A DNA stretch of 64,000 nucleotides from Naumannella cuiyingiana (lineage in GTDB: Bacteria > Actinomycetota > Actinomycetes > Propionibacteriales > Propionibacteriaceae): contig NZ_JACBZS010000001.1 of the NCBI RefSeq assembly GCF_013408305.1, positions 1 through 64,000 of the forward strand, written 5' to 3'. Made by a program: the position numbers and the translations under genes. The notes beneath the pieces were generated by a model, which worked only from the letters and a program-made list of their open reading frames with translations, had not been told where the DNA came from and searched no databases. This document shows, in pieces, positions 18,205-25,868 of the stretch (positions within the stretch are counted from its first letter, which is position 1; each line of letters begins with the position of its first letter).

Positions 18205-19535
18205 GCGTCGGCGACGCGGTGCCGCCGCGTCCGAGCCGGGTCGCCGCCGCCGCGTGGGCGCTGTGGGACTGGGGATCGGCGGCGTTCAATGCGGTGATCA
18301 CGACCTTCGTGTTCGTGCCCTACCTGGCCCGGGCGGTCGCTCCGGCCGAGGGGCCCGTCAGCGGCACCGAGTACGTCGCCCGCGCGATGGCGATCACCGG
18401 CCTGGTGATCCTGGTCTTCGCGCCGGTGATGGGCCAGCGCGCCGATGCGCGCGGCCGCCGCCGCTCCAGCCTCGGGGTGTGGTCCGCGCTGACCTGGCTG
18501 ATCATGTTCTCGCTCTTCGCGATCAAGGACTCCCCCGACTATCTGCTCGCGGGTCTGGTGCTGATCGGGCTCGGGAATGTCTGCTTCCAGTTCGCCGAGG
18601 TCAACTACTTCGCGATGCTGCCGCAGGTCTCGACGCCGGCGAATGTCGGCCGGGTCTCGGGACTCGGCTGGGGCATGGGCTATTTCGGCGGGATCGTGTT
18701 GTTGGCGCTGGTCTACTTCGGCCTGATAGCCCCCGAGGTCGGCTGGTTCGGGGTGACCGCGGACGAGGGAATGAAGTATCGGGTCGTCGCCGTCGGGGCC
18801 GCGGTGTGGTTCATGATCTTCGGCCTTCCGGTGCTGTTCGCGGTGCCGAGGAATGTCCCGCCGCCGGGGTCGCGACCGCTCGGGCCGATCGCGGCGTACC
18901 GCAAGCTGTATGCCGATGTTCGCACCCTCTGGCAGACCAGGCGGTCGGCGGTCTGGTTCCTGCTCGCCAGCGCGCTCTACCGAGACGGGCTGGCCGGCGT
19001 GTTCACCTTCGGGGCCGTGCTCGCGGTCACCGTCTACGGGCTCAGCGAGAGCCAGGTGTTGATCTTCGGCATCGCCGCGAACGTGGTCGCCGGCCTGGCC
19101 GCGGTGATCGGCGGCCGGATCGAGGACCGGGTCGGCCCGAAGCCGGTGATCATGGCCTCGCTCGCCCTGCTGGTCGGCGCCGGCACCGTGCTGCTGTTCG
19201 TCAGCGGCCCGACGATGTTCTGGATCTTCGGGCTGATCCTGTGCCTGGCGGTCGGGCCCGCGCAGGCCTCGTCGCGCAGCTACCTGGCGCGACTCGCGCC
19301 GCGGGGGCACGAGGGCGAGATGTTCGGCCTGTACGCCACGACCGGCCGCGCCGTCTCGTTCGTCGGCCCGGCGCTGTTCGCCGCGTTCGCTGCCTGGGGA
19401 GGCGACCGACTCGGCACGCTCGGCATCGTCGTCTTGCTGCTCGCCGGTGGTCTGTTGCTGTGGCGGTTGCCGAACACCCCGGCGGCGGCACCGGATCCGG
19501 CCGTCGGCGACGGCTCGCCGAGCGGGAGGGAATGA
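18201..19535 (+). CDS. MFS transporter, Atg22/UMF1-like
   Basis: A 444-residue, twelve-segment transporter. The start WALWDWGSAAFNAVITTFVF and the following YLARAV are characteristic of the Atg22/UMF1 branch of the MFS, known from fungal vacuolar amino-acid efflux and common in actinobacteria with unknown substrate. GQRADARGRRR is the loop 2-3 motif. GTG 18201 overlaps the TGA of the GDPD gene, so the pair is coupled; export or import of a phospholipid breakdown product is conceivable but is only an inference from that coupling. Confidence 0.85.
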   Translation: MSVGDAVPPRPSRVAAAAWALWDWGSAAFNAVITTFVFVPYLARAVAPAEGPVSGTEYVARAMAITGLVILVFAPVMGQRADARGRRRSSLGVWSALTWLIMFSLFAIKDSPDYLLAGLVLIGLGNVCFQFAEVNYFAMLPQVSTPANVGRVSGLGWGMGYFGGIVLLALVYFGLIAPEVGWFGVTADEGMKYRVVAVGAAVWFMIFGLPVLFAVPRNVPPPGSRPLGPIAAYRKLYADVRTLWQTRRSAVWFLLASALYRDGLAGVFTFGAVLAVTVYGLSESQVLIFGIAANVVAGLAAVIGGRIEDRVGPKPVIMASLALLVGAGTVLLFVSGPTMFWIFGLILCLAVGPAQASSRSYLARLAPRGHEGEMFGLYATTGRAVSFVGPALFAAFAAWGGDRLGTLGIVVLLLAGGLLLWRLPNTPAAAPDPAVGDGSPSGRE

Positions 19536-19620
19536 TCCCTGCGGGACAGACGTTGGACAGCGGTGACGGCTCGACACGGGCGACAGGTTGCCCCCACGCG
19601 TGCCACCATGAGAAGGCGGC

Positions 19621-19648
19621 GGGAACATTCGTGGCCGCCGCGACGTTG
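19621..19648 (+). promoter_or_regulatory. SigR/SigH-type promoter of rbpA
   Basis: GGGAAC (19621-19626), 18 bases, then GTTG (19645-19648) matches the thiol-stress sigma factor pattern GGGAAY-N18-GTT. It ends 31 bases before the rbpA ATG. In Streptomyces rbpA is known to be under SigR, so the match is expected biology. Confidence 0.65.
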
Positions 19649-19679
19649 TAGGAGCTAGTCCAAGGAAAGGCAGGGAATC

Positions 19680-20072
19680 ATGGCTGACCGTTCACTGCGT
19701 GGTACGGGCTTGGGCAGCAAGAGTTTCGAGGACGAGGCCGGAGTCGAGTTCGCCGCCCGCCAGGAGCTGGGTTTCGACTGCCCGAAGGGCCACCACTTCA
19801 CCAAGATGTTCGCCGTCGAGGCCGAGCTGCCCACCGAGTGGGAGTGCCCGCGCTGCGGCGCCGAGGCCGTCCGCTCCGACGGTGTCAAGGGCGAGGCCAA
19901 GGAGGCCAAGCCGGTACGCACCCACTGGGACATGCTGCTGGAACGGCGCTCCATCTCCGAGCTGGAGGAATTGCTGCACGAGCGCCTCGACCTGCTCCGC
20001 GCCGGCGAGCTGACTCCGATGGAGATCTCCAAGGCCGAACGGCCGCGCGCGTCCCGGCGTACCAGCCGCTGA
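19680..20072 (+). CDS. rbpA: RNA polymerase-binding protein RbpA
   Basis: A 130-residue actinobacterial RNA polymerase partner that stabilises the holoenzyme with the principal sigma factor and open complexes. The start MADRSLRGTGLGSKSFEDE is the family signature. The zinc-binding core has Cys34, His38 and CPRC (Cys56, Cys59); the sigma-interaction helices follow in THWDMLLERRSISELEELL. Size is right for RbpA. AGGAAAGG lies 10-17 bases upstream of the ATG. A SigR-type promoter precedes it. Confidence 0.97.
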   Translation: MADRSLRGTGLGSKSFEDEAGVEFAARQELGFDCPKGHHFTKMFAVEAELPTEWECPRCGAEAVRSDGVKGEAKEAKPVRTHWDMLLERRSISELEELLHERLDLLRAGELTPMEISKAERPRASRRTSR

Positions 20073-20141
20073 CGCACGATCGGCAACGCTGACCGATGGC
20101 CCGGGTCCGATGATCCGGGCCATCGGCATGTCCGGGCCCGG

Positions 20142-20678
20142 TCAGCCCTCGATCGTGCGCCGCTGCCCCGGCTCGGGATCGTCCGGCGGATCGACCACCT
20201 CGCCCTCGATCACCATGCCGGCGCCGCGTGCTCGGAAGGTGTCGACCTGGTCGCGCAGCCGGCCGAACCGGCGATTCAGGTACGCCCCGAGCGCGGCCCG
20301 GGCCACCGGGCGGGTGAACGGCAGCAGCAACAGCAGGCCGATCACGTCGGTGATCAGCCCGGGGATGATCAACGCCACCCCGCCGATCAGCACCAGCGCG
20401 CCGTCCAGCAGCGGGCGCCCCGGTTCGGCCCCGCTGCGGGCGGCGCTCTCCAGCTTGCGCCAGGCGCGGGCACCCTCCCGGCGGATCAGCCAGCCGCCGA
20501 GCAACGCTCCGGCGAGCAGCACGAGGAGGGTCCACCAGCCGATCTGTCCGGCCAGCGCGATCAGCACCCAGATCTCGGCCACCGGCAGCGCGATCAGCCC
20601 GGCCAGGATCGCCAGCGAGGCCCATCCGTTGCGGCGCCGCGGGGTGCCGGCCGGCGGCGGCTGCACGGGCGAGGTCAT
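20142..20678 (-). CDS. fxsA: FxsA family membrane protein
   Basis: A 178-residue inner-membrane protein with three to four hydrophobic segments. LPVAEIWVLIALAGQIGWWTLLVL, GGWLIRREGARAWRKL and GVALIIPGLITDVIGLLLLLPF are the FxsA core; the last one with PGxxTDxxG is very typical. E. coli FxsA limits exclusion of phage T7 when overproduced; its normal role is unclear. The C-terminal 40 residues are charged and cytoplasmic. It lies 23 bp after ppm1 on the same strand and probably belongs to the lnt-ppm1-fxsA operon. Confidence 0.92.
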   Translation of the reverse strand: MTSPVQPPPAGTPRRRNGWASLAILAGLIALPVAEIWVLIALAGQIGWWTLLVLLAGALLGGWLIRREGARAWRKLESAARSGAEPGRPLLDGALVLIGGVALIIPGLITDVIGLLLLLPFTRPVARAALGAYLNRRFGRLRDQVDTFRARGAGMVIEGEVVDPPDDPEPGQRRTIEG

Positions 20679-20701
20679 GACCCCATGGTGCCAAGCCGCC
20701 C

Positions 20702-21526
20702 CTAATGTCGGGCGCGGTGGACCTGCTTCGACCGGCCGCGCAGACGGCGGGCCCGATGCACGCCACCGGTGAGCAGCCGCTGCAACTGACCGACGCGATG
20801 CTCCAGCCCCCACAAGGCGGTGCGGATCATCGCCTCGATCACGATCGCGCGGCCCATCTTCGACGCGCCGTGCTCGCGCTCGACGAACGTGATCGGCACC
20901 TCGGCGACGCTGAACCCATTGCGCACGGCCCGCCAGGTCAACTCGACCTGGAAGCAATAGCCGGCCGACGCGATGTCGTCGAGCTCCAGCCCGCGCAGCG
21001 TGCGGGCATGGAACGCGTTGTAGCCGCCGGTGGAGTCCTTGACCCCGATGCCGAGCCACATCCGCACCCACAGGCTCGCGCCGCGCGACAGCAGCTCGCG
21101 CGAGCGGGGCCAGTTCACCAGCCGGCCGCCGCGGACCCAGCGCGAACCCTTCACCATGTCGGCACCGGACAGCGCGTGCAGCAGCCGCGGCAGCTCCTCG
21201 GGCGCGTGCGAGCCGTCGGCATCGCATTCCACGAGGATCCCGTAGCCGCGGTCCAGCCCCCAGCCGAAACCGGCGAGGTACGCGGCGCCGAGGCCTTCCT
21301 TGCCGCGCCGGTGCAGCACATGCACGTGATCATCGGCCGCCGCCAGGGTGTCGGCGATCCGGCCCGTGCCGTCCGGGGAATTGTCGTCCGCGATCAGCAC
21401 GTGCGCGGCCGGTACCGCCCGGCGCAGGCGGCCGACGAGCGACGGCACGTTGTCGGCCTCGTTGTAGGTCGGCACGATGACCAGCGGGGTCGTCGCCAGG
21501 GCCGGGTCAACTGACAAATTCGTCAC
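20702..21526 (-). CDS. ppm1: Polyprenol-monophosphomannose synthase (Ppm1/DPM1 type)
   Basis: A 274-residue GT2 enzyme that makes polyprenyl-phosphate mannose from GDP-mannose, the donor for lipoglycan and protein mannosylation. Visible are VIVPTYNEADN (17-27), IADDNSPDGT (45-54), the DADGSH metal site (102-107) and the KGSRW and VEREHGASKM stretches seen in all such synthases. There are no membrane segments. GTG start. It follows lnt by 25 bp; in mycobacteria the two activities are fused or adjacent, so this arrangement supports the call. Confidence 0.92.
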   Translation of the reverse strand: MTNLSVDPALATTPLVIVPTYNEADNVPSLVGRLRRAVPAAHVLIADDNSPDGTGRIADTLAAADDHVHVLHRRGKEGLGAAYLAGFGWGLDRGYGILVECDADGSHAPEELPRLLHALSGADMVKGSRWVRGGRLVNWPRSRELLSRGASLWVRMWLGIGVKDSTGGYNAFHARTLRGLELDDIASAGYCFQVELTWRAVRNGFSVAEVPITFVEREHGASKMGRAIVIEAMIRTALWGLEHRVGQLQRLLTGGVHRARRLRGRSKQVHRARH

Positions 21527-21551
21527 CTCGGTGATGGTGGGTCGGGGCGCG

Positions 21552-23180
21552 TCACCGGCCGGCCGCGCGGCCGGAAGCGATGCCCGTCGATGCTACCCGC
21601 CCGCGGAGCACCGTCCGTGCGATGGCCACGCCGATCGCCCCGGCACCGAGCGCCGCCAGCAGCCAGGTCAGCGGGGCGCCGATCGCCATCGCCGGGGTGG
21701 TGGCCTCGCGTACCGGCATCTCCACGACAGTGGACGCCGGCTCGCCGGGGGTGGCCTCCCACAGCACCGTGCCGTTGCGGTCGACGAAACCCGACAGCGC
21801 ATTGGTCGTGGCGATCGCCACCTCCCGCCGGGTCTCCATCGCCCGGGCCCGGGTGATCGCGAACTGCTGGTCGAGCTGGCCGGTACGCAGATAGGTCGCG
21901 TTGTTGGACTGCACCACGAACAACTGCGCCCCCGACGTCGCCTCCCGGACCGTGCTGTCCCAGGCCAGCTCGAAACAGATCACGTCGCCGATCGCCAGGG
22001 CCCGCCCGTCGCCGAGGCGTACCTGCATCAGCCCGGGTTCCGTGCCGGGCACCGACTGGGCGCCGACCAGCCGCAGCATCGGCACGAGCGGCAGCAACAC
22101 CTGGCGCAGCGGGATGTACTCGCCGAAGGGGACGAGATTGCGCTTGTTGTAGCGGGCGGTGATGCCGATGTGCGGATCCCACCACAGCGCGGCGGTCTGT
22201 CGTTCGTCGGCGCCGGGGCCGTCCATCACGGCGCCGACCAGGATCGGTACGCCGGTCAGCTCGCTGGCGGCCTGCACGATCTGGCCGGTCTGCGGATCGG
22301 TGGTGGGGTCGATGTCGGTGGAGTTCTCCGGCCACAGGACGAAGTCGGGCCGGGGCAACTCCCCCGCGTTCACCCGCGCCATCAGGCCGACGGTCTCGCT
22401 GAGGTGATTGTTCGTCACCGACCGGGCCCGGCCCATCGCGCCGATGCCCACCCCGTCGACATTGCCCTGGACGATGCCGACCCGCACCGGCGCCCCGACG
22501 CCGGCGGCGGGCTCGGGCTGCCATGCCCGCCCGCCGAGACCGGCCAGCAGAACCGCGGTCGCCACGACGATCACCTGTGCCGCGACGCGGCGCCGGGCGG
22601 CCGGGTCGGGCCAGGCCGCGACGAGGGCCGCGAGGCCCTGGCCGGCGAGCGCGACGAGGAAGCTGACCCCGCTCACCCCGACGAAGGCGAAGAGCCCGGC
22701 CAACGGGGTGTCGACGGCCACATAGGCCAGCCGCGTCCAGCCGAAGCCGTCGAACGGGACCCGGGAGTAGCTGAACTCGCACAGCGACCAGGCCGCGGCG
22801 GCCCACACCGGCCAGCCCGGCAACCGGGTGACCAGGGTCAGCGCGGCACCGAGCCCGCCGAAGAACAGAGCCTCGAAGGCGACCAGCGCCGCGGCCACCG
22901 GCACGGCGATCACATAGGTCCAGCCGACCGTGACGGCCATCAGCCCGAGCCCGAATCCGAAGCCGACGCCGAATCCGGCCCGCGGTCGCAGCCCGATGCA
23001 GGCGAGGGTCAGCGCCGCCACGCCGAACAGCGTGAGCGGCCAGGCGGCGGTGGGTTCCCAGCCGAGTCCGGCGAGCAGGCCGATCAGCGCCGCGGCGCCC
23101 ATCCTGGCCGGGCCGCGCAGCCGCGGCACCAGCACCCGGGGGGTCGTCGGCTGCGGCGCGCGTACCTGCTGAGCGGTCAC
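21552..23180 (-). CDS. lnt: Apolipoprotein N-acyltransferase
   Basis: A 542-residue integral membrane enzyme adding the third acyl chain to lipoproteins. An N-terminal part with about seven membrane segments is followed by a periplasmic nitrilase domain with the catalytic triad in place: Glu in LWPENSTD, Lys in YNKRNLVPFGEY, and Cys in IGDVICFELAWD. A final membrane segment and RR-rich tail close the protein. GTG 23180 (VTAQQV) and a TTG at 23183 are alternative starts. It is the first gene of the lnt-ppm1-fxsA operon. Confidence 0.93.
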   Translation of the reverse strand: MTAQQVRAPQPTTPRVLVPRLRGPARMGAAALIGLLAGLGWEPTAAWPLTLFGVAALTLACIGLRPRAGFGVGFGFGLGLMAVTVGWTYVIAVPVAAALVAFEALFFGGLGAALTLVTRLPGWPVWAAAAWSLCEFSYSRVPFDGFGWTRLAYVAVDTPLAGLFAFVGVSGVSFLVALAGQGLAALVAAWPDPAARRRVAAQVIVVATAVLLAGLGGRAWQPEPAAGVGAPVRVGIVQGNVDGVGIGAMGRARSVTNNHLSETVGLMARVNAGELPRPDFVLWPENSTDIDPTTDPQTGQIVQAASELTGVPILVGAVMDGPGADERQTAALWWDPHIGITARYNKRNLVPFGEYIPLRQVLLPLVPMLRLVGAQSVPGTEPGLMQVRLGDGRALAIGDVICFELAWDSTVREATSGAQLFVVQSNNATYLRTGQLDQQFAITRARAMETRREVAIATTNALSGFVDRNGTVLWEATPGEPASTVVEMPVREATTPAMAIGAPLTWLLAALGAGAIGVAIARTVLRGRVASTGIASGRAAGR

Positions 23181-23229
23181 CAAGACAGCGTAGGCGACGC
23201 CACGCAGCGCGGCCGGATGTGCGTACCCC

Positions 23230-23667
23230 CTAGACGACCGGGCGGTCCTCGAACGGTACCGACAAGACGAGCGTGGTCAGGGTGGAGACGGCGAGCTCGG
23301 TCCGGATCCGGGTCAGCAGGGCCTCCAGCGCGAGCGGGTTCTCCACCTGCACCTTGATCAAATAGCTCGGGTCTCCCGCGACCGAGTAGCAGGAGGTCAC
23401 CTCGCTCATCGGTTCCATCCGCTCGGCCAGGTCGTCGGGCTGGCTCGGGTCGAACGGGCGGAGCGCGATGAACGCGGTCAGCGTCCGGTCGAGCGCGCCG
23501 GGGTCGATCCGGGCGTGGTAGCCGGTGATCGCCCCGCGCTGCTCGAGCCGGCGTACCCGCTGTTGCGCGGCCGAGGTCGACAGGCCGGTCTCCTTGCCGA
23601 TGTCGGTGTAGGACATGCGGCCGTCGCGGGCCAGCAGCTCCAGGATCAGGCGATCGGTCTCCTCCAT
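23230..23667 (-). CDS. Lrp/AsnC family transcriptional regulator
   Basis: A 145-residue regulator. An N-terminal winged HTH (LILELLARDGRMSYTDIGK, then LSTSAAQQRVRRLEQRG) is followed by a RAM/AsnC-type ligand domain from about residue 65 (LTAFIALRPF...EVTSCYSVAGDPSYLIKVQ). Such proteins sense amino acids. ATG 23667 is preceded by AAGGATGGGGG. It reads away from the exonuclease gene, 54 bp between starts, and toward lnt. Its targets are not shown by the sequence. Confidence 0.93.
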   Translation of the reverse strand: MEETDRLILELLARDGRMSYTDIGKETGLSTSAAQQRVRRLEQRGAITGYHARIDPGALDRTLTAFIALRPFDPSQPDDLAERMEPMSEVTSCYSVAGDPSYLIKVQVENPLALEALLTRIRTELAVSTLTTLVLSVPFEDRPVV

Positions 23668-23721
23668 CCCCCCATCCTTGCAGTAGCGATCCGACCGGGG
23701 GCCGCGTGATTGAATCACCGG

Positions 23722-24681
23722 GTGAGTCACGGGCGCCTGATGTTGTTGGACACCGCTTCGTTGTACTTCCGCGCGTTCCATGGGCTGCCGTCGACATTGC
23801 GCTCCCCCGACGGCCGCCCGGTCAACGCGGTGCGAGGCCTGCTCGACTTCATCGCGCGGTTGATCACCGACTATTCCCCGGACGCGCTGGCCTGCTGCTG
23901 GGACAACGACTGGCGGCCGTCGTGGCGGGTCGAGCTGCTGCCGAGCTACAAGACGCACCGGGTCGCGCCCCGGGTGCCGGCCGGCGCGCCGGTGGGGGCC
24001 GGCGGGGTGGGCGCGGAGTCCGGCACCGCCGAGGAGGCGCCGGACGAGCTCGAGGCGCAGGTCCCGGTGATCATGGAGGTGCTCGATGCGCTCGGGCTGC
24101 CGGTGATCGGCGCGGACGGCTACGAGGCCGACGACGTGATCGGCACGTTGGCGACGACCTGGTCCGGCCCGGTCGACGTGGTGACCGGTGATCGTGACCT
24201 GTTCCAGCTCGTCGACGACAAGCATCCGGTGCGGATCGTCTACACCGCCCGCGGGATGAGTCGGTTGGCCGAGGTCGACGACGCATGGGTCCGCTCGAAG
24301 TACGGGATCGCGCCGTGGCAGTACGCCGACTTCGCCGTCCTGCGCGGCGATCCGTCCGACGGCATTCCCGGGGTGGCGGGGATCGGTGAGAAGATCGCCG
24401 CCAGCCTGCTCGGCGAGTACGACGATCTGGCCGGGCTGATGCGTGCGGCGATGGATTCCGATTCGTCGCTGACCACCGCCACCCGGCGCAAGCTTGCCGA
24501 CGCCGTGGACTATCTCGGGGTCGCCGGCGAGGTGGTACGCGTGGCCCGCGACCTGCCCCTCCCCCAGCCCGGACCGCTCCCCGGCCCGCCCGGCGCCCGG
24601 TTCGACGAGCTGGCGGAGCGTCACGGCCTCGGCAGTTCGGCCGACCGGATCCGGAAGGCCCTGGCCGCCCGGGCCGGCTGA
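23722..24681 (+). CDS. 5'-3' exonuclease (FEN/PolA N-terminal type)
   Basis: A 319-residue stand-alone 5' nuclease. It has the PIN/FEN core: LMLLDTASLYFRAFHGLPS, SYKTHRV (helical arch region), GADGYEADDVIGTLA and VVTGDRDLFQLVDD with clustered metal-binding acids, then a helix-hairpin-helix at LRGDPSDGIPGVAGIGEKIA. The arch region carries a Pro/Gly/Ala-rich insert (about residues 87-105). No polymerase domain follows, so it is not PolA. Start GTG 23722 or ATG 23740 (MLLDTAS). A role in RNA-primer removal or flap processing is known for the family. Confidence 0.9.
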   Translation: MSHGRLMLLDTASLYFRAFHGLPSTLRSPDGRPVNAVRGLLDFIARLITDYSPDALACCWDNDWRPSWRVELLPSYKTHRVAPRVPAGAPVGAGGVGAESGTAEEAPDELEAQVPVIMEVLDALGLPVIGADGYEADDVIGTLATTWSGPVDVVTGDRDLFQLVDDKHPVRIVYTARGMSRLAEVDDAWVRSKYGIAPWQYADFAVLRGDPSDGIPGVAGIGEKIAASLLGEYDDLAGLMRAAMDSDSSLTTATRRKLADAVDYLGVAGEVVRVARDLPLPQPGPLPGPPGARFDELAERHGLGSSADRIRKALAARAG

Positions 24682-24737
24682 GAACGGGTCGGGCGGTCCT
24701 TTGGTTCGGGCCGGGTCGGCGGTCGAGGTCGCGGGTG

Positions 24738-24837
24738 GCGCACCAATCTGACTCTCGTCGCGGGTGGCGCAGACCGCAACCGCGCCGCCACGCCGCGCGC
24801 GCTCCCGCTGCCGCCCCCGAGAGTCAGATCGGTGCGC
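24738..24837. repeat. 20-bp inverted repeat, 60-bp spacer
   Basis: The arms 24738-24757 and 24818-24837 pair at 19 of 20 positions (left arm GCGCACCAATCTGACTCTCG, one mismatch near the middle). The spacer is very GC rich. It lies 57 bp after the exonuclease stop. It could be a strong transcript hairpin, or the remnant of a small mobile element. Confidence 0.8.
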
Positions 24838-24862
24838 TCGGCGCCCAACGCCCACATCCCGC

Positions 24863-25125
24863 ACCCTGCCGGTCGGGTCCGCGGCTGCCGGTTGAGCCCG
24901 TGCCTGCCGGTTGAGTCCGCGGCTGCAGATTGAGCCCGCGGCACCGGCGTACCCGCGACATCCGCGAGCCCAACCGGCACCCGCGAACGGTGCAACCCTC
25001 GCGTCTGCCGGTCCAGCCCGCGCCTGCCGATTCAACCCGCGCCTGCCAGTTGAGCCCGCGTCTGCCAGTTGAGCCCGTACCTGCCGGTCCAGCCCGCGCC
25101 TGCAGGTCGAGCCCGCGGCGACCGG
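24863..25125. repeat. 19-bp period repeat array (array 2)
   Basis: About a dozen degenerate copies of CTGCCGGTTGAGCCCGCGG follow one another on the plus strand with a 19-bp period. In the middle, about 24955-25012, is a block that carries CGCGAGCCCAACCGGCAC and AACCCTCGCG, which is the same long block seen in array 1 on the minus strand. Both arrays therefore belong to one family. The array lies downstream of a plus-strand gene, as array 1 lies downstream of the minus-strand lpdA. Confidence 0.85.
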
Positions 25126-25228
25126 AGAAGTTCGGTGACAATTCCCCGGATGCTCATTACTCTGTTCCCGTCCGGCCGCTCGGGCCGGGCACCGTCGGCG
25201 ATGCGCCCGAAGCAGCGGAGGAGGCGAG

Positions 25229-25423
25229 ATGCGACAGTTCATCGGCACGCGGCCGGAGGACGGCCGCGCCGTTCTGCTGCCCCACCACCTCGCGACGCGG
25301 ATAGGCAGCCGCCCGCCGATGGGTGTGCGTGTCGTCGCACACCTCGCTGAACCGCTCGCGCCGTGCGCCGGGCGGTTTTTTGATCCCCGCGTCCCGGGCC
25401 GGCGCGAGGGCGCGGCGCGATGA
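25229..25423 (+). CDS. Possible small leader ORF, 64 aa
   Basis: The ATG at 25229 has an excellent ribosome site (GGAGGAGGCGAG directly upstream) and the frame runs to a TGA that overlaps the HNH gene start (ATGA). The protein, MRQFIGTRPEDGRAVLLPHH and so on, resembles nothing I recognise. Its 3' half coincides with two hairpins and a T-tract, so the frame may be a regulatory leader peptide, or the ribosome site may serve only to expose RNA structure. It is kept as a possible gene because of the strong ribosome site and the coupling. Confidence 0.35.
   Translation: MRQFIGTRPEDGRAVLLPHHLATRIGSRPPMGVRVVAHLAEPLAPCAGRFFDPRVPGRREGAAR
25322..25381 (+). terminator. Tandem hairpins with T-tract in the HNH leader (attenuator-like)
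   Basis: Hairpin 1: GGTGTGCG (25322-25329), six-base loop, CGCACACC (25336-25343), perfect. Hairpin 2: AACCGC (25350-25355) pairs with GCGGTT (25372-25377), with further internal GCGC pairing, and is followed by more T's to 25381. The second is a textbook intrinsic terminator, uncommon in such GC-rich DNA, and lies 40 bp before the HNH start. Confidence 0.65.
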
Positions 25424-25863
25424 GCGGGGTCCTGGTCCTCAACGCGGACAACACGGCGCTGCACACGGTCTCGGTCAAGCACGCCATCGGCATGCTCGTC
25501 CGCGAGGTCGCGATCGTCGAGGAGGCCCGCGAGGGCGCGGTGATCGGGCCCTATCCCTGGCCGCTGGTGCTGCGGCTGGTGCGCTACGTCAAGACCGCTT
25601 TCCTGTACGCCCGGGCCCCCGGCTGGACCAAGCGCGGCGTGCTCCGCCGCGACCGCCACACCTGCGCCTACTGTGCCGGCCACGCCAGCACGGTGGACCA
25701 CCTGGTGCCCGTCTCCCGGGGCGGCAGAAATACCTGGTCGAACACGGTCGCAGCCTGCGGCCCGTGCAATGCACGGAAGGCCAACCGGACCCCGGAGGAG
25801 GCGCGGATGCGGCTGGCCTGGATCCCGCGGACGCCGACCCGCGCCGCCCTCGCCGCCCGCTGA
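25420..25863 (+). CDS. HNH endonuclease
   Basis: A 147-residue protein of the actinobacterial McrA-like HNH group. The N-terminal half (VLVLNADNTALHTVSVKHAI) is a conserved lead domain of the family. The nuclease core is RRDRHTCAYCAG, then STVDHLVPVSRGGRNTWSN and CGPCNARKANRTPEEA, giving both zinc CxxC knuckles, the catalytic His in VDHLVP and the final metal ligand region. ATG 25420 overlaps the TGA of the leader frame. Host genes of this type are widespread and of unclear role; the terminator-like leader suggests controlled expression. Confidence 0.9.
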   Translation: MSGVLVLNADNTALHTVSVKHAIGMLVREVAIVEEAREGAVIGPYPWPLVLRLVRYVKTAFLYARAPGWTKRGVLRRDRHTCAYCAGHASTVDHLVPVSRGGRNTWSNTVAACGPCNARKANRTPEEARMRLAWIPRTPTRAALAAR

Positions 25864-25868
25864 CGGGG

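Larger units (their letters stand above)
24682..25228. other. 547-bp intergenic stretch with inverted repeat and repeat array
   Basis: No gene is supported here. The stretch holds a 20-bp inverted repeat (24738-24757 with 24818-24837), a 19-bp-period repeat array (24863-25125) and a short AT-richer segment (about 25130-25165) that may carry the promoter for the HNH leader. Confidence 0.7.
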
